From Acinetobacter sp. Ver3 (lineage in GTDB: Bacteria; Pseudomonadota; Gammaproteobacteria; Pseudomonadales; Moraxellaceae), in assembly GCF_000632455.1 (NCBI RefSeq), contig NZ_JFYL01000018.1, forward strand, positions 1-49,117: 49,117 bases of DNA. The letters are read 5' to 3'. A program made the position numbers and the translations under genes. The notes under the pieces were generated by a model. It was not told the DNA's origin. It made no database searches and saw only the letters and a list, made by a program, of their open reading frames with translations. Shown here piece after piece: positions 25,033 through 32,421 of the stretch; the stretch's first letter is position 1, and the number at the start of each line of letters is the position of its first letter.

Positions 25033-25626
25033 ATGTCTTTTCTAAATCAAATTAAAAATCGCCGTACCATCTATGCAATTGGTAAGAATGTTTCTTTAGA
25101 CAATACTCAGATTGAAGAAACCATTAAAGAAGCGGTACGTCAAAGTCCATCGTCATTTAACTCACAGACATCACGTGTTGTAACACTTTTTGGTGAGTCA
25201 CATGACAAATTTTGGAATATCGTTTTAGAAACTTTACGTAAAATTGTTCCTGCAGAAGCATTTGAGGGAACTCAAAATAAGATCAATAGCTTTAAAGCGG
25301 GTCATGCAACTGTATTGTTTTATGAAGATCAAGATACGGTGAAAGGTTTACAAGAGCAATTCCCACTTTATGCTGAGAATTTCCCAATCTGGTCTGAACA
25401 TTCAACAGCTATTGCTCAATTTGCGGTTTGGACTGCATTGTCAGAAAAAAATATTGGAGCATCATTACAACATTACAATCCAATTGTGGATGAAGAAGTG
25501 GCTTCAACATTTGAAATTCCAGCTTCTTGGAAACTTCGTGCTCAGCTTGTGCTCGGTTCAATCGAAGCGCCTGCAGGAGATAAAACGTTTATTGATGACG
25601 AGATTCGTTTTAAAACTTTTAATTAA
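25033..25626 (+). CDS. nitroreductase-family protein
   Basis: A 197-residue FMN-dependent oxidoreductase of the small nitroreductase (YdgI/Frm2-like) group. Motifs are NQIKNRRTIYAIGKN at the start, EAVRQSPSSFNSQTSRVV for FMN contact, WSEHSTAIAQFAVWTAL and GASLQHYNP, with QLVLGSIEAP near the end. Such proteins reduce nitro, quinone or oxime-type compounds using NAD(P)H. AAGGAA precedes the ATG. The 237-base upstream region holds a TATAAA box (24944-24949) and a TGTTC-n8-GAACA inverted repeat (24920-24937) that could bind a redox regulator. It is monocistronic with its own terminator. Confidence 0.9.
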   Translation: MSFLNQIKNRRTIYAIGKNVSLDNTQIEETIKEAVRQSPSSFNSQTSRVVTLFGESHDKFWNIVLETLRKIVPAEAFEGTQNKINSFKAGHATVLFYEDQDTVKGLQEQFPLYAENFPIWSEHSTAIAQFAVWTALSEKNIGASLQHYNPIVDEEVASTFEIPASWKLRAQLVLGSIEAPAGDKTFIDDEIRFKTFN

Positions 25627-25638
25627 TCCAAATCATAT

Positions 25639-25662
25639 AAAGGCACTTCGGTGCCTTTTTTT
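25639..25662 (+). terminator. rho-independent terminator
   Basis: AAAGGCAC-ttcg-GTGCCTTTTTTT: 8-bp stem with a stable UUCG tetraloop and T tract, 12 bases after the nitroreductase stop. Confidence 0.92.
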
Positions 25663-25739
25663 ATGACGAGTTCTGTCATTAAATTGTCATCGCTTGGTAG
25701 CATAGTAGTCATATCTAACAATCTAATATTGAGTTATTT

Positions 25740-26381
25740 ATGAAATTAAAAATTGCGTCTGCATTGATATTTACGGGTTTGAGCAGTCAAATTTTTGCAG
25801 CGGCGACCTTGGTGGTTCCAGAGGAACTGGTCGTAATTTCAGTGAATAATCAAGAGGTTAAATCAGGACTATTTAAATCAAAAAAACAATACCAAATTGA
25901 TGCGAATCAACCTTTGGTGAATGTTCGATATAATCAATACTTTGAACTACCTTTAAATAATCATGAGATCGTAAAGTCGGATATTCTTACTTTGAAATTG
26001 CCAACCCTAGAGGATAATAAGTCATACAAATTGGATTTAATTCATCCACCACGAGATTTGGACCAAGCAAAAACATTCGCCAAAAATCCTCAATTGGCAA
26101 TTTATAATCAAAATAATCAACTCATTTCAAATAATCTGATTGTTCAAATGACCTCGCAAAGTTTGCTAGGCGGTACGATCAATCAGATATTGCATAATGA
26201 GCCACAAGCTAGCCCAATGATCAAGTCAAGTTCATCATCAATAAATACTCAAACAGTGGAACATGCTGACATTAAAAATACAAATTCAAATACTCATGAT
26301 GGTCAGACGTTGATTGAAGTATGGAAAAATTCTTCAAAGCAGGAACGTCAAAAGTTTATGACTTGGCTTGCAACGCAATAA
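25740..26381 (+). CDS. DUF2057 (YccT-like) secreted protein
   Basis: A 213-residue periplasmic protein with signal peptide MKLKIASALIFTGLSSQIFA. The mature part has the DUF2057 pattern: ATLVVPEELVVISVNNQEV near the start, NQPLVNVRYNQYF, then KLDLIHPPRDLDQAKTFAKNP and IYNQNNQ. The C-terminal third is Ser/Asn rich and low in complexity (SSSSSINTQT), ending in a short helical stretch TLIEVWKNSSKQERQKFMTWLATQ in two segments. Function of the family is unknown; an envelope role is likely. The gene converges on the cyd operon across a weak terminator. Confidence 0.82.
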   Translation: MKLKIASALIFTGLSSQIFAAATLVVPEELVVISVNNQEVKSGLFKSKKQYQIDANQPLVNVRYNQYFELPLNNHEIVKSDILTLKLPTLEDNKSYKLDLIHPPRDLDQAKTFAKNPQLAIYNQNNQLISNNLIVQMTSQSLLGGTINQILHNEPQASPMIKSSSSSINTQTVEHADIKNTNSNTHDGQTLIEVWKNSSKQERQKFMTWLATQ

Positions 26382-26410
26382 AACATTTAATATTTCATAA
26401 ACAGATATAA

Positions 26411-26437
26411 AAAAGCCCTCATAGAGGTCTTTTTTTA
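26411..26437. terminator. weak bidirectional terminator
   Basis: AGCCCTC-ata-GAGGTCT hairpin (one mismatch) between A4 and T7 tracts, separating the DUF2057 gene from the end of the cyd operon. Confidence 0.65.
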
Positions 26438-26441
26438 TAAA

Positions 26442-26750
26442 TTAAGTGAATAGCCAAGTATAGTAACCATAAATCATCAATGGCCATGCTACATATGGAC
26501 TAAATAAATACTTCCATATCCAATAACGTGGTATAAACCCTACGCCATGGATAAATCCACCAGATATTCCAATCATAATCAGCATCATGGCACGGTGACT
26601 GTAATGACCACTTGCATCCAACATCAGACTTGGGTGGATGAGTAATATGGTAGCGAGAGGCAATGCCATCAGAAATGAAATGATCATTGCGAATGAGTAT
26701 TTACGTTTTTCAGAATTTGACATTGCAAGCTCACTCATCTCATTCACCAT
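26442..26750 (-). CDS. ybgE: cyd operon protein YbgE
   Basis: A small inner membrane protein of about 100 residues belonging to the YbgE family linked to cytochrome bd oxidase. Three hydrophobic segments are visible (FAMIISFLMALPLATILLI, MMLIMIGISGGFIHGVGF, YVAWPLMIYGYYTWLF) and the family block GFIHGVGFIPRYWIWKYLFSP. Its reading frame opens at ATG 26750, overlapping the end of cydX by 11 bases; ATG 26738 or 26723 may be the true start. It is the last gene of the cyd operon. Its precise role in oxidase assembly is not established. Confidence 0.88.
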   Translation of the reverse strand: MVNEMSELAMSNSEKRKYSFAMIISFLMALPLATILLIHPSLMLDASGHYSHRAMMLIMIGISGGFIHGVGFIPRYWIWKYLFSPYVAWPLMIYGYYTWLFT

Positions 26751-26841
26751 CTAAGTCTTGATGTTGTTCCATGTAAATGGCTGCAAGTACACTCGCGAAA
26801 CATGCCATTAACACACCTAGTATCCATGCGAAGTACCACAT
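26740..26841 (-). CDS. cydX: cytochrome bd oxidase small subunit CydX
   Basis: A 33-residue single-pass membrane peptide required for stable cytochrome bd oxidase. Translation gives MWYFAWILGVLMACFASVLA followed by AIYMEQHQDLDGE: the family start (W-Y-F-x-W-I-L-G) and a short charged tail. AGGAG lies six bases before ATG 26841. It lies between cydB (26-base gap) and ybgE (overlapping), the conserved position. Its length makes it easy to miss in automatic annotation. Confidence 0.94.
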   Translation of the reverse strand: MWYFAWILGVLMACFASVLAAIYMEQHQDLDGE

Positions 26842-26867
26842 AATTTTCTCCTAACAGTGATTCGGTT

Positions 26868-28013
26868 TTAATACAGACTATGCGTGTGGTCTTGAATATG
26901 TTTCTTGGTAATCACACCCCACATTTTGTAGTAACACCAAGTGGTGTATGCCAAGATCAGTGGGACAAAAATACATGCAGCAACTGTCATTACTGAAAGC
27001 GTCATTTGGCTAGATACTGCATCCCACATCGTCAAGCTAATGTTTGGATGAATACTAGATGGCATCAGGAATGGAAATAGGGCAAAACCAGCAGTGAGGA
27101 TTGAGCCAATCACAGCGAACGATGTACCCAGAAAGCTAAGTCCCGCTTTATTTTTAGTCGATGCTAAAACCACAATTATTCCTCCGATAATCGCCATTAC
27201 CGGTGCTAATATTGTGATTGGATAAATAGAATAATTGTTCATCCAGCCATGATTGGCATCAGTAAGTACTTCTTTAGCGAGTGGATTAGCTACACCATTC
27301 GTATCATAAGGTGTTACAAGCGTATAGCCTTCGATATTGCCGAAATACAACCAAGCACCAGCACCGAGAAAACAGATGAGAAAAAGAATACCCATATATC
27401 GTGTAGCTTGAGCTGAGCGTGTTCTTAATGCACCTTCAGTGCGTAGCATTAACCATGCACCACCATGCGCAGCAAGCATCGTCAAACTGACCAATCCACA
27501 GACCAAGGCAAATGGATTTAAAAGTTCAAAGAAGCTTCCTGTGTAAGTTGAACGAACAGTTTCATCAAGTGTAAAGGGTACACCAAGGAACATATTGCCA
27601 AAAGCAACACCAAAAACGAGTGCTGGTACTGCACCGCCAATACATAAGCCCCAATCCCAAGCATTACGCCATTTAGTATTTTCGAGCTTTGAGCGATAGT
27701 CAAAACCAACAGGTCTAAGGAATAAAGCAAATAATACGAGTAATAGCGCCCAGTACATACCCGAGAAAGCTGTTGCATATACCATTGGCCAAGCTGCGAA
27801 AAGTGCACCACCCGCCGTAATAAACCAAACTTGGTTTCCATCCCAATGTGGTGCAATCGTGTTGATTGCAGCACGACGCTCTTCATCGTCTTTTCCAACG
27901 AACGGCATCAGTGCCATAGAGCCCATATCAAATCCATCAGTCAATGCGAATCCAATAAGGAGGACGCCGACCAATACCCACCAAATGATTTTGAGAAGTT
28001 CATATTCAATCAT
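26868..28013 (-). CDS. cydB: cytochrome bd ubiquinol oxidase subunit II
   Basis: Integral membrane subunit II of the high-affinity quinol oxidase. It is 381 residues long with eight to nine hydrophobic helices. The family landmarks are TDGFDMGSMALMPF, HWDGNQVWFITAGGALFAAWP near residues 55-75 (Trp and Asp conserved), and LFLRPVGFDYRSK. GAGGAG precedes ATG 28013, which comes one base after the cydA stop, so the two subunits are translationally coupled. cydX follows after 26 bases. Confidence 0.96.
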   Translation of the reverse strand: MIEYELLKIIWWVLVGVLLIGFALTDGFDMGSMALMPFVGKDDEERRAAINTIAPHWDGNQVWFITAGGALFAAWPMVYATAFSGMYWALLLVLFALFLRPVGFDYRSKLENTKWRNAWDWGLCIGGAVPALVFGVAFGNMFLGVPFTLDETVRSTYTGSFFELLNPFALVCGLVSLTMLAAHGGAWLMLRTEGALRTRSAQATRYMGILFLICFLGAGAWLYFGNIEGYTLVTPYDTNGVANPLAKEVLTDANHGWMNNYSIYPITILAPVMAIIGGIIVVLASTKNKAGLSFLGTSFAVIGSILTAGFALFPFLMPSSIHPNISLTMWDAVSSQMTLSVMTVAACIFVPLILAYTTWCYYKMWGVITKKHIQDHTHSLY

Positions 28014-28014
28014 G

Positions 28015-29595
28015 TTAAATCTCCTCAGTTGACTTATTGGCTGCTGCTAGTTTTTCGAAATGATACTTACCAGTATGTAAAGAGCTTGGTCCTAATCTTG
28101 AGAACTTGATCATTAAATACATTTCTATGATGAGCAGCACTGTATAGAAAGCAGCGAGTGCTAAAATGGAACCCCATACATCCGCTGAACTAATACTTGA
28201 TGCAGATAGGTGTGTTGGTAAAACTTCACCAATAGTCCATGGTTGACGACCAACTTCAGCAACGTACCAACCTGTTTGAGCTGCAATCCATGGAAGTGGA
28301 AGGGCGATCAGTGCAAACTTGAGCAACCAAGTTTTATTTTCAGCATTACGTTTCATGACAGCATACGTTGCAAGAATGAACAACAAGAGCATTAAGAAAC
28401 CTGACGCCACCATCGCTCTAAATGCCCAAAATAAACTTGGAACATGAGGGATAGTATCTAAAGCTGCAGACTTAATTTGTTGTTCAGTAGCATCAACTAC
28501 AGTTGGTGTGTATTTCTTCAACAATAGACCATAACCCAAATCTTTTTGAGTCTCGTCAAATGCAGCTTTGAGTTCTGGTGATTGATCTCCAGCACGAAGT
28601 TGTTCAAGCTGTGCATAAGCGACCATGCCATTACGGATACGTTGCTCATGTTGTGCGATTAAATCTTTGATCCCTGTGACTTGTTCAGTTGTAGAGCGAG
28701 TCGCGATTAAACCCATGACATATGGAATTTTCACAGCATAGTCTGTTGTTTGCGTCTCAGGATTGGGGATACCAAATAATGTGAATGCAGCTGGTGCTGG
28801 ATGTGTATCCCATTCTGCTTCAATTGCAGCGAGTTTGGTTTTCTGAACATCACCTAATTCATATCCTGATTCATCACCCAGTAAAATTACGGATAATGTC
28901 GAAGCAAGACCGAAAATAGCAGCAATGGCAAATGAACGACGGGCAAAGGCCAAATCACGTTTTTTAAGTAGGTAATAACTTGAAATTGCCAATACAAAAA
29001 TTGCACCAGTCACATAACCCGCAGAAACAGTATGGACAAATTTAACTTGTGCCACTGGGTTAAAGATTAGTGCGGCAAAATCTACCAGCTCCATTCGCAT
29101 GGTTTCATAGTTAAATGCGGCCCCGACAGGGTTTTGCATCCAACCATTTGCAACCAAGATCCAAAGTGCTGACATATTAGAGCCTAAAGCCACTAACCAT
29201 GTCACACATAGATGTTGGACTTTAGAAAGACGTTCCCAGCCGAAAAAGAATAAACCAATAAAAGTAGATTCTAAAAAGAAGGCCATTAATCCTTCGATTG
29301 CTAATGGCGCTCCGAAAATGTCACCTACATAATGTGAGTAGTAAGCCCAGTTTGTACCAAACTGGAATTCCATCGTTAGTCCAGTGGTTACCCCTAAAGC
29401 AAAGTTGATCCCGAATAACTTACCCCAAAACTTGGTCATGTCTCGGTAAATCTCTTTACCTGTAATCACATAGGTGGTTTCCATGATGGCAAGGATAAAT
29501 GCCAAACCTAGAGTGAGGGGTACAAATATAAAGTGATACATTGCGGTCATTGCAAATTGAAACCGCGATAGATCGACCACGCTTTCAGAAATCAT
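28015..29595 (-). CDS. cydA: cytochrome bd ubiquinol oxidase subunit I
   Basis: Subunit I binds hemes b558, b595 and d and oxidises ubiquinol while reducing O2. About 526 residues, so the long Q-loop type. Heme ligands are seen as His21 in [14 protein letters not shown], the His in [15 protein letters not shown] and the Met in [10 protein letters not shown]; the Q-loop motif [12 protein letters not shown] is intact. ATG 29595 is the start: AAGGAG lies eight bases upstream and the A of the ATG is the A of the cydP stop codon (TGATG). A TTG at 29598 also opens the frame but is less likely. Confidence 0.96.
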   Translation of the reverse strand: MISESVVDLSRFQFAMTAMYHFIFVPLTLGLAFILAIMETTYVITGKEIYRDMTKFWGKLFGINFALGVTTGLTMEFQFGTNWAYYSHYVGDIFGAPLAIEGLMAFFLESTFIGLFFFGWERLSKVQHLCVTWLVALGSNMSALWILVANGWMQNPVGAAFNYETMRMELVDFAALIFNPVAQVKFVHTVSAGYVTGAIFVLAISSYYLLKKRDLAFARRSFAIAAIFGLASTLSVILLGDESGYELGDVQKTKLAAIEAEWDTHPAPAAFTLFGIPNPETQTTDYAVKIPYVMGLIATRSTTEQVTGIKDLIAQHEQRIRNGMVAYAQLEQLRAGDQSPELKAAFDETQKDLGYGLLLKKYTPTVVDATEQQIKSAALDTIPHVPSLFWAFRAMVASGFLMLLLFILATYAVMKRNAENKTWLLKFALIALPLPWIAAQTGWYVAEVGRQPWTIGEVLPTHLSASSISSADVWGSILALAAFYTVLLIIEMYLMIKFSRLGPSSLHTGKYHFEKLAAANKSTEEI

Positions 29596-29798
29596 CAACG
29601 TGTCTCCTTCATTTTAAGTTCGCTGCCCATAATTCGTTCAGCGACTTGATGGTCAAAGTTTTTGGGAATGGTAGGTGCATCAAACCAGATATTTTTAATC
29701 ACGATAAGAATGATTACTTTGATAATGAGAATTAAAGCAATCTCTTTGATTAAATTTTTATTTAAACTTGAAGGTTTAATCATCATATTTAAATGCAT
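29595..29798 (-). CDS. cydP: cytochrome oxidase small protein CydP
   Basis: A 67-residue protein with one hydrophobic segment ([21 protein letters not shown]) and a C-terminal soluble stretch ending [16 protein letters not shown]. The pattern [10 protein letters not shown] followed by WF..P and a VAERIMG motif matches the small CydP protein found upstream of cydA in many proteobacteria. Its stop codon overlaps the cydA start by one base, so it is part of the operon. The frame opens at ATG 29798; ATG 29786 and 29783 are possible and none has a ribosome site. Role in the oxidase is presumed from context. Confidence 0.8.
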   Translation of the reverse strand: MHLNMMIKPSSLNKNLIKEIALILIIKVIILIVIKNIWFDAPTIPKNFDHQVAERIMGSELKMKETR

Positions 29799-30201
29799 TA
29801 TTTTAATCTATTTTAATTATTATTATCTTTTTTTTATTTAAAATAAATACTTTACAGTCATAAATATTTTTAATATAAAAAATATAATAAAAACAGTTAT
29901 TTATAATTTATATTTTTAATAAAATTAAATCCAACTAAAATGGTTATATTAAAAAATAAAATAGACTAAAATACTTGGTATTAATATTTTAATTCCAACT
30001 AAAATAATAGGATTATTGTTTTAAAGTTTATTAAATTGGTTGGTTTTAAATCTGATTAAAATGGTTGGTTATAAGGATTTTATTAATTTTTATATAATCG
30101 TTGAGTTGGTTGGATTTAAATTTAATGGGCGTCACAAAATACCTTGAATGAACTATTTTCCAATCAAATGCATATAATTGAAGTGGGGTGTTAATAGCTC
30201 A
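29799..30201. other. very AT-rich, repeat-bearing upstream region of the cyd operon
   Basis: This 403-base gene-free stretch separates yqiJ from cydP. From about 29810 to 30125 it is almost entirely A and T. It holds degenerate repeats: ACTAAAAT at 29934, 29965 and 29998 and ATTAAAAT at 30055, and TTGGTTGG-type words at 30036, 30062 and 30106. CCAACTAAAAT occurs at 29931 and 29995. I see no FNR-type palindrome. It should contain the cyd promoter, but the AT content prevents placing -10 and -35 elements with confidence. Confidence 0.6.
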
Positions 30202-30816
30202 TTAATGCTGATCAACATTGAAAAGTTGATTTGTTTTGGCAATTTTTTTAGCAATAAAATGAGATCTTTTTGCACGGATCAGGAGGATTTGAGATTGAAA
30301 TTCAAGTTCCCCAAACTCTGGTTCAACTTGTACATAATGTAATTGACCGAATTCATCGCGAACGCGTGCTTGAGCAGAGAAACCAGGACGTGCATTACCA
30401 CTGGAAACAGTTGCTAGTCGACCAAGCAAATTTGAGTGCTCTGATTTGTACTTGGGTTTGATCACTTGATCCAAACAATGAATCATAAATACCGTAAAGA
30501 AGATTGCGATAATTAAAGCGGGTAATAAAACATAGTACCAAGCTAGAAAGGTTTTCTGGCTTGCAAATACAATGAGCTGAAGAAAATATCCAGCAAAACT
30601 AAAATTGATCAGAAAAAAAACAAGAATGAGAACTTTGGAAAATTTAACTTGAAGCAAAGGAAGGCGAATAAGCCAATAAGGTGTTAATTTTTTTATAAAT
30701 TGACTGGGTCTTAATCCCACAAAATAGCCTAAGGTTTCAGCCATGCTGAGCATTAGCAATGCAAACACGCACATATGAAATGGCATTAAATCAATTTCCA
30801 TTAAAAATGCCAGCAT
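30202..30816 (-). CDS. YqiJ-family membrane protein with OB-fold domain
   Basis: A 204-residue membrane protein of the YqiJ type. Hydrophobic segments lie near residues 10-30, 60-85 and 90-115, followed by a cytoplasmic OB-fold-like domain with DEFGQLHYVQVEPEFGELE, closely resembling E. coli YqiJ. YqiJ usually works with the flotillin YqiK in membrane organisation, but no flotillin gene lies here. ATG 30816 is preferred: GAGG is eight bases upstream, whereas GTG 30825 would sit directly on that site. It follows the Rieske gene by 17 bases and likely ends the kinase-Rieske-yqiJ transcript. Confidence 0.8.
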   Translation of the reverse strand: MLAFLMEIDLMPFHMCVFALLMLSMAETLGYFVGLRPSQFIKKLTPYWLIRLPLLQVKFSKVLILVFFLINFSFAGYFLQLIVFASQKTFLAWYYVLLPALIIAIFFTVFMIHCLDQVIKPKYKSEHSNLLGRLATVSSGNARPGFSAQARVRDEFGQLHYVQVEPEFGELEFQSQILLIRAKRSHFIAKKIAKTNQLFNVDQH

Positions 30817-30833
30817 GTCCTTCACCTCATGAC

Positions 30834-31157
30834 TTAAGATTCTAAGTAAATTCCACCATCAGAATGAACTTTAATCTCGACTTTTTCTAAAGATTCACCT
30901 TGGCATGGGCCTGAAATGCACACACCAGTTTCTACATCAAATAAAGCACCATGAGTAGAGCATTCAATGAACTCTTGATCACGATCTAAGAATTGATTTT
31001 CAAGAAACTCGAGTTCAACTTGCAAATGTGGGCATACATTTTGATACGCATAGAAGCAACCATCTCGTTGCGTAATGAAAATGTTGTCACCATTTTCAGT
31101 TTCAAAAGATCGAGATTCTCTTTCAGGAATGTCTTCAGTCATGCAAATTTTATTCAT
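30834..31157 (-). CDS. Rieske [2Fe-2S] ferredoxin-like protein
   Basis: A 107-residue soluble Rieske protein. The cluster motifs CPHLQ and CSTHGALFDVETGVC provide the two Cys and two His ligands, and the fold ends with VEIKVHSDGGIYLE. Such stand-alone Rieske ferredoxins donate electrons to oxygenases or reductases. The ATG at 31157 comes one base after the stop of the sugar-kinase-family gene, with AGAAG as ribosome site inside that gene, so the two are coupled. The partner enzyme is not in the window. Function beyond electron transfer is unknown. Confidence 0.9.
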   Translation of the reverse strand: MNKICMTEDIPERESRSFETENGDNIFITQRDGCFYAYQNVCPHLQVELEFLENQFLDRDQEFIECSTHGALFDVETGVCISGPCQGESLEKVEIKVHSDGGIYLES

Positions 31158-31158
31158 T

Positions 31159-32163
31159 TTATGCGACTTCTATTTGAAATTCTTTAAGAAGTTTAGCGTA
31201 ATCAGCTACGTCTAAACGTGGACCAAATTGAGCAACCACTTGGCTTGAGATTAAAATAGCCAATTCAGTCGCTGTTTGTAAATCTTTACCAGCATTTAAT
31301 GCATATAAAAATGCACCAGAGAAAGCATCACCAGCACCGTTCGTGTCTAAAGCAACAACTTTACGTCCTTTCACTCGGAACTCAGTTGATTCCGTTGCTA
31401 CAAGAGCGCCGTCTGCTCCAAGCGTAATAATGACGGTAGAGCTTAATTTTTGAAGTGCAGCAAGAGCATGCTGTAAGTCTTCAGTTTGTGTATACATCAA
31501 TGCTTCTTGTTCATTACAGAATAGAACATCTACACCATCATCTAATAATTCGTCCAAGCCTGTACGCGCGTACTGCACCATAGCAGGATCAGAGAGCGTT
31601 AACGCAATTTTAACATTATTTGCTTTCGCAATTGCACGCGCTTGCTTCACGGCAGCTCGTGCCGTATCACTCGTAGAAAGGTAACCCTCTATATATAACC
31701 ATTGAGCGGTTTTTAGCGCTTCAAAATCAATTTGTTCATTACTGAGTTCAGCAGTAATACCTAAGAAGGTATGCATGGTACGTTCTGAATCAGGACTGAC
31801 CAAAACCATGCAAGTCCCAGTTACGCCTTCACTGATCGAACGTTCAGAGGTTTGTATTCCTGCATCATTTAGACCTTTTAAGTACAACGCTCCAAGATCA
31901 TCATTGCCGACACGGCATCCATAAAATGCTTGACCACCTAAGGCACTAAAAGCCACTGTTGAGTTAGCTGCAGATCCCCCAGAAGCTTGACCTTTATATT
32001 CTTGAGAATTTTTTAAGTTTTGAAATAAACGGGCTTGAGTTTCCCCATCTGTAAGCTGCATAGTACCTTTTTGCAAATTTTGCTCTAAAAGAAATTCATC
32101 AGATACTTTGAATTCTTGGTCAATGAGGGCATTGCCAATCGCAAAAAGGTCAACTTTAGCCAT
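31159..32163 (-). CDS. PfkB-family carbohydrate kinase, adenosine kinase-like
   Basis: A 334-residue ribokinase-family kinase. It has the GGSAANSTVAFSALGG N-terminal substrate motif, SDPAMVQY, FCNEQEALMYT and the PfkB signature LDTNGAGDAFSGAFLYAL with the catalytic Asp. The overall pattern resembles bacterial adenosine kinase-like proteins, so adenosine or another nucleoside is the probable acceptor, but sugar specificity cannot be excluded. ATG 32163 is preferred to GTG 32175. It leads a three-gene minus-strand unit with the Rieske protein and YqiJ. Confidence 0.85.
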   Translation of the reverse strand: MAKVDLFAIGNALIDQEFKVSDEFLLEQNLQKGTMQLTDGETQARLFQNLKNSQEYKGQASGGSAANSTVAFSALGGQAFYGCRVGNDDLGALYLKGLNDAGIQTSERSISEGVTGTCMVLVSPDSERTMHTFLGITAELSNEQIDFEALKTAQWLYIEGYLSTSDTARAAVKQARAIAKANNVKIALTLSDPAMVQYARTGLDELLDDGVDVLFCNEQEALMYTQTEDLQHALAALQKLSSTVIITLGADGALVATESTEFRVKGRKVVALDTNGAGDAFSGAFLYALNAGKDLQTATELAILISSQVVAQFGPRLDVADYAKLLKEFQIEVA

Positions 32164-32421
32164 GTCTAAATTCACATCACGAAAAAAGAAAACGATTTTA
32201 CACCAATGCGATTGAATTCAGTAGCGTATAGCTTGATTTTCAAGCTTTAACCCAGATTTAATCGAAATGGATCGTTTAATTCAGATATAGTTTTATTGAT
32301 TTAGTTTTAATCTGACTATTTTACTCGGAAAATAGTTGGAGTTTGTTGTATAAATGATGAATTGTATTGAACTATCAGTATAATGATCTTTGTTAAAATT
32401 TATGTAAATTAAGGAGCACAC

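Noticed and set aside
27518..27898. Alternative-frame protein within cydB
   Set aside because: Fully inside cydB in another frame of the same strand, with no ribosome site and no recognisable family.
29799..30201. FNR/ANR-type TTGAT-n4-ATCAA site before the cyd operon
   Set aside because: No such palindrome could be found on either strand.
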